DNA of 64,000 bases, from the NCBI RefSeq assembly GCF_004339545.1, contig NZ_SMGD01000012.1:248001-312000 (forward strand), written 5' to 3'. How positions within the stretch are numbered: the first letter of the stretch is position 1; each line of letters opens with the position of its first letter. Shown here piece by piece: positions 1-7,186 of this stretch. Source of the DNA: Celerinatantimonas diazotrophica (GTDB taxonomy: Bacteria; Pseudomonadota; Gammaproteobacteria; Enterobacterales; Celerinatantimonadaceae). The position numbers were made by a program, and so were the translations under genes. The notes beneath the pieces were generated by a model, which was not told the DNA's origin, searched no databases, and was given only the letters and a program-made list of their open reading frames with translations.

Positions 1-2
1 TG

Positions 3-1337
3 CTGGTTGATGGAACACTTGCTACTGATAGCCCCGCTTTTGAAAAATTACAATCCAAATCCTTTGTCTACACTGACCACAACAATTATGTGTTACGAAC
101 ATTCTGTGCCCAATACCGCGCTCGAAAGTCATTTTTATTCGAAGGGCCGGCATTGCATATTTTTGTTCTGACATTGCGGTGTGAAAATTCATGTGAGTAC
201 TGCCAGGTCACACGACGAAGTCCAAATGCAGGACAATATGATATGCCGGAGGAAACAGCTAAGCAGTCGGTTTATCGTATGTTTGAATCACCAGCTCATG
301 CACTCACCATTGAATTCCAAGGTGGAGAGCCTTTACTGGTATTCGATTTGTTGAAGTACATTGTGGAATTGAGTGTCGAGCTCAATCAACATCACCATAA
401 AATTTTGCAATTTGTGGTCGCAACAAGCCTGCAGAATATCGATGACCCAATGCTACAATTTTTTCGCCAACACAATGTCCACATATCAACATCCATGGAT
501 GGCCCACAATGGTTGCATGAACACAATCGTCCTAATCACGCATCTGATAGTTACAGTCAAGCAGTCAATGGGATTAAAGCGGCAAGAAAAATCTTAGGGC
601 ATGACAAAATCGCAGGTATGACGACCATTACTCGCAGCAGTTTAGCAATGCCTCATGCCATCGTGAATGAATACGTCAAATTAGGCTTTCATTCCATTTT
701 TTTACGGCCGTTAAACATGTACGGATTTGCGGTCAAAAAAGAAAGTAAGGTCGGGTATTCCGCCCATGAATTCAATTCCTTTTATGAAAAAGCATTAGAT
801 TACATTATTGAACTCAATCAACAGGGCTACCATCTAGAGGAAGTTAATGCTTCTCTGGCGTTAAATAATATCCTAACACCGAAGGCCTCCGGATTTGTTG
901 ATATGCGCTCCCCGTGTGGGGATGGAACGGGAGTGCTGGTATATAACTATGATGGGCAAGTTTACCCATCGGATGAATCACGAATGTTGGTCGAAATGGG
1001 TGATGATTCTCTCGCTCTGGGCTCAGTTAAAAGTACTTATAGGGAGCTGATGACAGCCAAGCCCCTACAAACAATTCTCCAGTCGGGCGTTGCCGAAGCG
1101 CTCCCAGGGTGTTCACACTGCGCTTACCTTCCGTATTGTGGTTCCAATCCAGTTCAAAATTATTCCCGCTATGGAAATATGGTTGGGCACCGGGCGACGA
1201 ATGCATTTTGTCAAAAACAGAAGTTTTTGTATCAAGATCTATTTAAGCGACTAGAAGACCCAGCCTGTCGAGATATTTTCTACACTTGGCTTCCCAAAAA
1301 CCAATATCATCCAGCAAGGGAGGTCGTTCATGCGTAA
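3..1337 (+). CDS. hxsB: His-Xaa-Ser system radical SAM maturase HxsB (5' end outside window)
   Basis: The reading frame is open from base 3, so the gene enters the window already running; the GTG at 90 is internal and not a real start. A radical-SAM CxxxCxxC motif (CENSCEYC, bases 180-203) follows a beta-strand-like stretch. The C-terminal part has clustered cysteines (CSHCAYLPYCGSNP), as in SPASM/twitch auxiliary-cluster domains. The family modifies a partner peptide, here presumably the His-Xaa-Ser protein encoded two genes downstream. The stop codon overlaps the hxsC start by 8 bases, indicating translational coupling. The small hxsD gene usual in this system is not seen and would lie upstream of base 1. 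The assignment rests on motif plus gene order; the modification chemistry is unknown. Confidence 0.85.
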   Translation: MVDGTLATDSPAFEKLQSKSFVYTDHNNYVLRTFCAQYRARKSFLFEGPALHIFVLTLRCENSCEYCQVTRRSPNAGQYDMPEETAKQSVYRMFESPAHALTIEFQGGEPLLVFDLLKYIVELSVELNQHHHKILQFVVATSLQNIDDPMLQFFRQHNVHISTSMDGPQWLHEHNRPNHASDSYSQAVNGIKAARKILGHDKIAGMTTITRSSLAMPHAIVNEYVKLGFHSIFLRPLNMYGFAVKKESKVGYSAHEFNSFYEKALDYIIELNQQGYHLEEVNASLALNNILTPKASGFVDMRSPCGDGTGVLVYNYDGQVYPSDESRMLVEMGDDSLALGSVKSTYRELMTAKPLQTILQSGVAEALPGCSHCAYLPYCGSNPVQNYSRYGNMVGHRATNAFCQKQKFLYQDLFKRLEDPACRDIFYTWLPKNQYHPAREVVHA

Positions 1338-2529
1338 TGGACAACCGCTTAAAACGAAAGCTAATATTGAGAATCTAACTGCCCCATTGATGCTGGAAGT
1401 GATTGACCTAGAGTCGTTTATTTCTTCAGGAGATTGCAATAATAAACATTGTTTACTGATACATGAGTATGCGCCATCACTGGATTCGATCCTCAAATTA
1501 GACTGGGGCGCAGTTATCATTATTAATGAGATATCCCCGCCAATAGATAATCGTCTCCCCATTGCAACCGACCTAGAATTTCCGAACGCCATAGCCTCTG
1601 GCGATGTTATCGTGATCAGCTTAAAACGAATTAATGTACTCTATCGTCGAAGTAGTCATTCAAACCTGCTGTTTGTGACCGAGCGTTGTGACCACCGATG
1701 CATTATGTGCTCCCAACCACCGAAAGAGATTGACGACACATGGCGAATAAACGAGTGCCATCAGCTGATCGAGTTGATTGATGACGATACGACTACATTA
1801 GGTGTTAGTGGTGGTGAACCCACACTCTTGGGCGATGAGCTGCTAAAACTCATTCAACATGCGAAAGACACTTTACCTAAGACAAGCCTTCACATCCTAA
1901 CGAATGGGTGTGCTTTTGAAGATTTTACCTACGTATCAAAAATACAAACGCTTGCCCATCCACACATCATCTGGGGGATCCCCATCTATGGAGCAACACC
2001 CCAACACCATGATTACCATACCCAAGTCACAGGCTCATTTAATCAAACAATACACGGTCTTTACAACTTAGGTCATGCCAAACAGCACATTGAGCTCCGA
2101 ATTGTATTGACCCAACATGTGGTGAAGCACATTGAAGACATTGCTGAATTCATTACCCGAAATCTAGCTTTTGTTGAAACGGTGGCTTTCATGGGCATTG
2201 AACCGACGGGCTTTGCTCGAACCAACTATCAGCAAGTCTGGTGTGAATTAACCGACTATCAATGCTCCCTATCTGACAGTGTGAAGCGCTTACAAAGTAA
2301 CGGGATCCACACGGCACTCTACAATATTCCGCTCTGTCACTTACCTGAAACACTCCATCCGATTGCCGCGCAAAGTATTTCGGAGTGGAAGAATACCTAT
2401 CGAGACGAATGCAATAGCTGCGAAAAAATCAGTCAATGCAGTGGATTCTTTCAATCTCATCGACAACGATTCGGTCATCAACGCATTATCCCCATTCAAT
2501 CTCTAAGGAGTGAAACTCATGGAATTTAA
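1330..2529 (+). CDS. hxsC: His-Xaa-Ser system radical SAM maturase HxsC
   Basis: A 399-residue second radical-SAM protein. The cluster-binding motif CDHRCIMC lies at residues 120-127, after an N-terminal domain of about 110 residues without a cluster. A glycine-rich SAM-binding segment (GVSGGEPTLLG) follows, and a C-terminal Cys pair (CNSCEKISQC) may hold or guide an auxiliary site. The ATG at 1330 lies inside the last codons of hxsB, and the 3' end overlaps the hxsA start by 11 bases, so hxsB-hxsC-hxsA read as one tightly coupled operon. Two different radical-SAM enzymes next to one His-x-Ser substrate is the hallmark of the Hxs system. Confidence 0.88.
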   Translation: MRNGQPLKTKANIENLTAPLMLEVIDLESFISSGDCNNKHCLLIHEYAPSLDSILKLDWGAVIIINEISPPIDNRLPIATDLEFPNAIASGDVIVISLKRINVLYRRSSHSNLLFVTERCDHRCIMCSQPPKEIDDTWRINECHQLIELIDDDTTTLGVSGGEPTLLGDELLKLIQHAKDTLPKTSLHILTNGCAFEDFTYVSKIQTLAHPHIIWGIPIYGATPQHHDYHTQVTGSFNQTIHGLYNLGHAKQHIELRIVLTQHVVKHIEDIAEFITRNLAFVETVAFMGIEPTGFARTNYQQVWCELTDYQCSLSDSVKRLQSNGIHTALYNIPLCHLPETLHPIAAQSISEWKNTYRDECNSCEKISQCSGFFQSHRQRFGHQRIIPIQSLRSETHGI

Positions 2530-3097
2530 ATTGAAAAAAATTCGTCAAGTTATCAGCCAATATATACCTGGCTTATCTGTCGCAAGTATTGGAACAAGCG
2601 CGCTTATAGCTCCCCATGCGTATGGCATGCAAGCGGTATTGACCAACCAGGACATAGATACAGCTCAACTCAATCGCTTAGTAGAATTTGATACCCCACT
2701 TAACGCGAATATTGATAACTTGTACGCATCCCATTCCAGTCATAGTTCTCATTCGAGCCACAGTTCACATTACTCCTCGAGAACCAGTGGTTATTCATCG
2801 CCATCAACCCCAGTCTACAGTGATCCATCTCCCCCTTATTATCCGCCAGTAACGACACCAACACCGCCTGTCACACATCCCAAACCTATTCATAAAAGTA
2901 CCCCAAAACTGAAAATACTGGTGATGCGAGTTCAATTAGCTCTGTTCAAAAATGGATACGATGTGGGTGCAATTGATGGTGTTATGGGTCCGGATACGGC
3001 TAAAGCGCTAAGGCAATATCAAAGCGTTATGGGTCTGCAAGTCACGGGCACAATGACAACTGAAACATTGAATAGCCTGGGTGTTTTGCTACCCTAG
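2519..3097 (+). CDS. hxsA: His-Xaa-Ser repeat protein HxsA with peptidoglycan-binding domain
   Basis: A 192-residue protein. An AAGGAG at 2505-2510 is spaced 8 bases from the ATG at 2519, which is preferred over the GTG at 2510. The N-terminus is basic followed by a small hydrophobic stretch (residues about 15-36), compatible with export. Residues 72-86 carry five consecutive His-x-Ser triplets (four HSS and one HYS), then a Ser/Tyr/Pro-rich linker. The last 60 residues form a PG_binding_1-type domain (LFKNGYDVGAIDGVMG, then TAKALRQYQ). The repeat is the presumed target of HxsB and HxsC; the domain suggests the modified product is placed at the cell wall. The function of the modified repeat is not known. 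Confidence 0.88.
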   Translation: MEFKLKKIRQVISQYIPGLSVASIGTSALIAPHAYGMQAVLTNQDIDTAQLNRLVEFDTPLNANIDNLYASHSSHSSHSSHSSHYSSRTSGYSSPSTPVYSDPSPPYYPPVTTPTPPVTHPKPIHKSTPKLKILVMRVQLALFKNGYDVGAIDGVMGPDTAKALRQYQSVMGLQVTGTMTTETLNSLGVLLP

Positions 3098-3402
3098 ACA
3101 AAGTTTCTAAGATATAGCAAAGTCTAACCCTGATTCTTCAATGAAATCAATATGTAGCAATATTTTTCATTTTAATACCTAGACATCAGATATCGTCTTA
3201 AATTAATTAGCTGGTTATCGTTTGCCGTGGCTTCAAATTCAGTTGGGCGTGAAGAAAATTTCCTTCTGCCAGTTGAGCGACCTCTGTTAACGTTCGAAAT
3301 CTCGAACGTAGCGGGGTTCCTTTTTCCCAGATATCAAACATTTAATATCAACTGAAATAAAATAAATTGATATTTTTCAATATCTTATTTTTTATTTTTA
3401 AG
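3098..3402 (+). other. Intergenic leader between hxsA and the malic enzyme gene
   Basis: No coding sequence is seen. The stretch turns very AT-rich from about 3330. It holds the palindrome described at 3290-3309 and, nearer the promoter, a looser 7-base inverted repeat (AATATCA at 3341-3347 and TGATATT at 3369-3375). No Rho-independent terminator for hxsA is evident. Confidence 0.5.
3290..3309. promoter_or_regulatory. Palindrome, candidate upstream activating site for the DctD-like regulator
   Basis: A perfect 8-bp inverted repeat with a 4-base spacer (ACGTTCGA-AATC-TCGAACGT). It lies about 95 bp upstream of the -24 element of the sigma-54 promoter, the usual distance for a bacterial enhancer site bound by an NtrC-family dimer. 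It lacks a T-run, so it does not look like a terminator. Assignment to the regulator at 9036 is inference. Confidence 0.5.
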
Positions 3403-3419
3403 TTGGCACAAGCATTGCT
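3403..3419 (+). promoter_or_regulatory. Sigma-54 (-24/-12) promoter of the malic enzyme operon
   Basis: TTGGCAC-AAGCA-TTGCT matches the RpoN consensus TGGCAC-N5-TTGCW at every conserved base, with the invariant GG and GC 10 bp apart. It lies about 40 bp before the chosen start codon of the malic enzyme gene. A sigma-54 activator gene (DctD-like) lies 5.6 kb downstream in the same cluster. Confidence 0.88.
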
Positions 3420-3460
3420 CTTATCCCTATGACTTACATAATTTAGTGAAAGGAAAGATG

Positions 3461-5089
3461 ATGTTTGAACAAACAACTAGTGCATTAAGTGGCCGTCAGG
3501 TTCTCTCTCGCGCTGATATTAATAAAGGAACCGCTTTCTCAATAGCCGAGCGCCAAGATTTACATCTAGAAGGGCTGCTTCCTCCTTCAATTGAAGATTT
3601 AGACCTGCAGGTTAAACGAGTTTTAGAGCACTTAGGTGAAATCAAGGATGAACTGCATCAGTATGTTTATCTGATCGATTTAGAAGAGCGTAATCAGACT
3701 GTCTTTTATAAAACAATTATGAGTGACCCTAAACGCTTCATCCCAATTCTTTATGATCCAGTAGTAGCTGATGCGTGTTTGAAATTTGGCCATATTTACC
3801 GTCGTCCTCGCGGTTTATATATCACGCGTGACATGAAAGGGCGTATGACTGAGGTTTTACGTAACTGGCCTGAAAAAGATGTGCGTTTTATCTGTGTGAC
3901 CACCGGTGGCCGTATTCTTGGGTTAGGTGATATTGGTGCCAATGGGATGGGGATCCCGGTTGGGAAACTGCAGCTTTATACAGCATGTGCAGCGGTTCCG
4001 CCCGAAGGATTGTTACCTGTATTGTTTGATATTGGTACGTCAAACGAACAGTTGCGTAATGACCCTTATTATTTAGGGACTCGTGAAGCACCTCTTGGCG
4101 AAGAAGATGTGGATGAACTGACCGAAGAGTTTGTTCAGGCCGTTCAGGAAGTTTTTCCAAACTGTTGTTTGCACTTTGAAGACTGGAAAGGGACTCAGGC
4201 TATCCGGATGCTGAATCGTTATAAAGATCAGATCCTGTGCTATAACGATGATATTCAAGGTACCGCCAGTGTGGTTCTGGCAGGGATCGCAGGTGGCCTG
4301 AATATCAAAGGTGAAGTACTTAAAGATCAGCGGGTGTTCTTTTATGGTGCCGGTTCTGCGGGAACGGGGATTGCAAAACTGGTGAAAGCAGAAATGCTGA
4401 CCCAAGGGCTTGGTGAAGAAGAAGCAAATTCACGCATTGCTATGTTTGATGTGGATGGGCTGATTTGTAGCACTCGCAATGATCTAAATGAAGCTCAAGC
4501 GCCATTTGCGCATAACGTTGAATATACTTCCGATCTAGTGGAAGCGCTTAGAATGTTCAAACCAACCATTATTGTTGGGGCGAGTACGCATGCGGGTGGG
4601 TTTACCCAAGAAGTCGTCGAAACACTCTGTGAATTTAGCGATCAGCCGATGATCTTCGCCATTTCTAATCCTACTTTTAAAGTTGAATGTACAGCGGAAC
4701 AAGCTTATACCTGGTCAAAAGGTCAAGCGTTGTTTGCTGCCGGAGTGCAGTTTCCTGATTTTGAATTGAACGGCAAATTGCACCGTCCAGGTCAAGCGAA
4801 TAACTTCTACATTTATCCTGCCATTGGCTTGGCTACTTATGTTGCTAAACCCAAACGGCTCAACGATGAATGCTTCATCGTAGCGGCTCACGCGGTTGCT
4901 GATCAAATCAATCCAGAAATGCGTGAACAAGGCATGCTATTCCCGAGTCAGGACAACATCCTGGAATCTGAAATTCAAACGGCGACGAAGGTCGTGGAGT
5001 ATATGTTTGATTCAGGTCTGGCTCAGGTTGAACGTCCGGCAGATATCCGAGATTGGATTGAAGGCCAGTTGTACACTCCTAAATATTAA
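3461..5089 (+). CDS. maeA: NAD-dependent malic enzyme (oxaloacetate-decarboxylating)
   Basis: A 542-residue protein of the large (eukaryotic/SfcA-type) malic enzyme family, converting L-malate to pyruvate, CO2 and NADH. Visible signatures are NKGTAFS near the N-terminus, GLLPP, the malic motif GLGDIGANGMGIPVGKL with catalytic Lys, the metal-site segment FNDDIQGTA-like (YNDDIQGTA), and the Rossmann motif GAGSAGTGIA. The second ATG (3461) has AGGA 6 bases upstream and is preferred over the GTG at 3446. Lactic-acid-bacterial malolactic enzymes share this fold, so a malolactic reaction cannot be excluded. The sigma-54 promoter and neighbouring dicarboxylate sensor imply induction by C4-dicarboxylates. 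A hairpin separates it from the co-transcribed transporter. Confidence 0.9.
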   Translation: MFEQTTSALSGRQVLSRADINKGTAFSIAERQDLHLEGLLPPSIEDLDLQVKRVLEHLGEIKDELHQYVYLIDLEERNQTVFYKTIMSDPKRFIPILYDPVVADACLKFGHIYRRPRGLYITRDMKGRMTEVLRNWPEKDVRFICVTTGGRILGLGDIGANGMGIPVGKLQLYTACAAVPPEGLLPVLFDIGTSNEQLRNDPYYLGTREAPLGEEDVDELTEEFVQAVQEVFPNCCLHFEDWKGTQAIRMLNRYKDQILCYNDDIQGTASVVLAGIAGGLNIKGEVLKDQRVFFYGAGSAGTGIAKLVKAEMLTQGLGEEEANSRIAMFDVDGLICSTRNDLNEAQAPFAHNVEYTSDLVEALRMFKPTIIVGASTHAGGFTQEVVETLCEFSDQPMIFAISNPTFKVECTAEQAYTWSKGQALFAAGVQFPDFELNGKLHRPGQANNFYIYPAIGLATYVAKPKRLNDECFIVAAHAVADQINPEMREQGMLFPSQDNILESEIQTATKVVEYMFDSGLAQVERPADIRDWIEGQLYTPKY

Positions 5090-5111
5090 TTACGCCCTAG
5101 AACTATGTAAA

Positions 5112-5136
5112 AGAGCTTGGGCGATGCCCGGGCTCT
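5112..5136 (+). promoter_or_regulatory. Intercistronic hairpin between malic enzyme and transporter genes
   Basis: AGAGC-TT-GGGC pairs with GCCC-GG-GCTCT around a GAT loop (9 Watson-Crick pairs plus two G-T pairs). There is no T-run, so it is more likely an mRNA stabiliser or processing element than a terminator. It ends 20 bases before the transporter ATG. Confidence 0.6.
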
Positions 5137-5155
5137 GCTAAAAGGACATTCAGTC

Positions 5156-6838
5156 ATGTTCGTTATTCATGCAATTATCAATACCTTTCATCGCTATCCA
5201 GATATTGCTATTTATCTCACGCTTGCCGTGGGATTCTGGGCTGGACGATTAAAATTTGGTTCCTTTAGTTTTGGAACTGTTACCACCACGCTGATTGCCG
5301 GTCTGATTATTGGTCAGATAGGCGTGCCTATTCCTCATGTTCTGCAATCAACCTTCTTTGCCATGTTTTTGTTCGCAGTCGGTTTCTCCGTCGGTCCGCA
5401 GTTTATTCGGGCGATCCGTTCGGATGGTCTGCCCCAAGTCTTTTTCGCCATTATTGTCTGTTTAAGTGGTCTGGCAACCGCTTGGGTTCTGGGTCATATG
5501 CTGGGCTATAATAATGCGCTGACTGCTGGTCTGCTCTCGGGGGGATATACCAATTCAACTGTGTTAGGGGTGGCCAATAACCTGATCGCGAACAGCGGTA
5601 TAGGCAAAGAAAAAATTGCCGAACTACTGGCCTTATTACCGGTTGCTTATGCCGTGACTTATCCATTTGGTACAGCGGGTTCTGCTTGGATCTTAGGGAC
5701 ATTGGCGCCTAAGCTATTTAGGTTCAATCTTCCTGAAGTTTGCCGCGATTATGAACGTAAGCATGGTTCAACCGGTGATGCAGGCACGACTGCTTACCGT
5801 AATCTGATTGCCCGCGCTTATAAAGTTACTCACAGCAGTGCTGCCGGAAAGACGGTTCGAGAAATCGCCCAATTGTGTGAAGGCCAGATTTTCATTCGTC
5901 GTGTTCGTCACAATGGTCAAATCTATGAAGCACAAGGCGATACGCAGGTCTGTAACAACGATACGATTATTGCGTCTGGCTCGATGAATAACCTGTTGAA
6001 ATTTGAAGCGTTGTTGGGTGAAGAGGTGCACGATTCTCAATTGTTAGAATTTCGCACTGAAGAGCTCGAAGTCGTTGTGCAAAATAGTCAGTTTATCGGC
6101 CAGCCGATGAGTATGTTACATACTCAGTTGATGAGTGAGCCAGGTCGAGGATTGTTTATCAAAGGAGTGAGCCGAAACGATGCGGAACTTACCGAAAGCG
6201 ATCCGATTTTGGTTAAGGGTGATGTTATTCGTTTGTTGGGTGCATATCAGGATGTTAAAAAAGTTGCCGAACAGATTGGTAAGATTGCCGCCAAAGGCAA
6301 CAAAACTGACGTCTCCTTCATGGGTTTTGGGATTGTTATAGGCTCTTTGTTAGGTGCGATTACTATCCATATTGCCGGGATCCCATTAAGTTTTGGAACC
6401 TCGGTAGGGGCGATTATCGCGGGGATTGCGTGTGGCTATGTTCATCATAAAAAACGCAGTTTTGGTCAGATCCCGTCTGCGGCTATCTGGGTGTTTAACA
6501 ACATTGGGTTGAATGGTTTTATTGCGATTGTTGGCCTGAACGCTGCTCCTCGATTTATCTCAGGATTAGAACACTATGGCGTGATGCTGTTTATCGCGGG
6601 TATTCTGGTCACTTGTATTCCATTATTCGTTGGTTTGATACTGGGGCATTTTGTGTTTAAATTCCATCCCGGCATTTTAGTCGGTGCGTGTGCAGGGGCT
6701 CGTTCAACGACTGCTGCATTAGGGGCGGTGGTTGATGCCTGCGATAGTAACGTTCCTGTGTTAGGTTATACCATTGGCTACGCGGTATCGAGGGTGGTTA
6801 TGGCGTTGCTTACAGTGGTTGTCATCAATTTCTTCTAA
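5156..6838 (+). CDS. Aspartate:alanine exchanger family (AspT/YidE/SucE-type) transporter
   Basis: A 560-residue membrane protein with the AAEx layout: an N-terminal bundle of about five helices (AVGFWAGRLKFG, then the GFSVGPQF motif), a cytosolic middle with two TrkA-C/RCK-C domains (about residues 195-365), and a C-terminal bundle with conserved GACAGARSTTAAL. The ATG at 5156 follows AAAGGA at a spacing of 9; the TTG at 5117 lies inside the upstream hairpin and is rejected. Characterised members exchange aspartate/alanine or export succinate. Co-transcription with malic enzyme and proximity to a DctB/DctD pair suggest a C4-dicarboxylate or malate-linked antiporter; that substrate is inference. 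Confidence 0.85.
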   Translation: MFVIHAIINTFHRYPDIAIYLTLAVGFWAGRLKFGSFSFGTVTTTLIAGLIIGQIGVPIPHVLQSTFFAMFLFAVGFSVGPQFIRAIRSDGLPQVFFAIIVCLSGLATAWVLGHMLGYNNALTAGLLSGGYTNSTVLGVANNLIANSGIGKEKIAELLALLPVAYAVTYPFGTAGSAWILGTLAPKLFRFNLPEVCRDYERKHGSTGDAGTTAYRNLIARAYKVTHSSAAGKTVREIAQLCEGQIFIRRVRHNGQIYEAQGDTQVCNNDTIIASGSMNNLLKFEALLGEEVHDSQLLEFRTEELEVVVQNSQFIGQPMSMLHTQLMSEPGRGLFIKGVSRNDAELTESDPILVKGDVIRLLGAYQDVKKVAEQIGKIAAKGNKTDVSFMGFGIVIGSLLGAITIHIAGIPLSFGTSVGAIIAGIACGYVHHKKRSFGQIPSAAIWVFNNIGLNGFIAIVGLNAAPRFISGLEHYGVMLFIAGILVTCIPLFVGLILGHFVFKFHPGILVGACAGARSTTAALGAVVDACDSNVPVLGYTIGYAVSRVVMALLTVVVINFF

Positions 6839-6841
6839 ATA

Positions 6842-7108
6842 CTAGGGACTGTTGACCTTTGGTGGTTGAATTTTGTTCAAATTAAACGCATTTTGAACGC
6901 GGCGCCCCCTGCGGCGCTTAGAGTTAAGCAAGCAGGGGGCAACAAAGTTCAGGATGCGTTTAAATGAACCTCAAGGGCAGTATCTGAGAGGAATTTATCC
7001 AGCGTTAAACGTTCTTTGTGGAGAATAACTACACAGCACAACGTTTGCCTTGCCTAAATCCCTCTCAGATTTCTGCAAAACTAATCACAAAAGGTCAACA
7101 GTCCCTAG
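6842..7108. mobile_element. MITE copy 1 (267 bp, perfect terminal inverted repeats, CTAG flanks)
   Basis: The ends are perfect 19-bp inverted repeats (CTAGGGACTGTTGACCTTT, counting the flanking CTAG). There is no ORF. Inside lie two large imperfect hairpins: one with arms TTCAAATTAAACGC and GCGTTTAAATGAA enclosing CCCCCTGC/GCAGGGGG, the other with arms ATCTGAGAGGAATTTA and TAAATCCCTCTCAGAT. Copies recur at 27660, 43665 and 52483. This copy sits between the transporter stop codon and the operon terminator, so it is transcribed as part of the 3' UTR. Confidence 0.92.
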
Positions 7109-7117
7109 TGAAGTCAT

Positions 7118-7156
7118 AAGTCACTGAATGGATTGGCTCAGTTCAGTGACTTTTTT
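7118..7156 (+). terminator. Rho-independent terminator of the malic enzyme-transporter operon
   Basis: An 11-bp perfect stem (AAGTCACTGAA / TTCAGTGACTT) with a 13-base loop, followed by TTTTTT. The MITE separates it from the gene it presumably terminates. Confidence 0.8.
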
Positions 7157-7186
7157 AATTAATTTTGTTCAAGGTGAAAACCACTC

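Noticed and set aside
3461-5089. Malolactic enzyme rather than malic enzyme
   Set aside because: The central GLGDIGANGMGIPVGKL block is closer to SfcA-type malic enzymes than to MleA. A malolactic activity is not excluded, only less likely.
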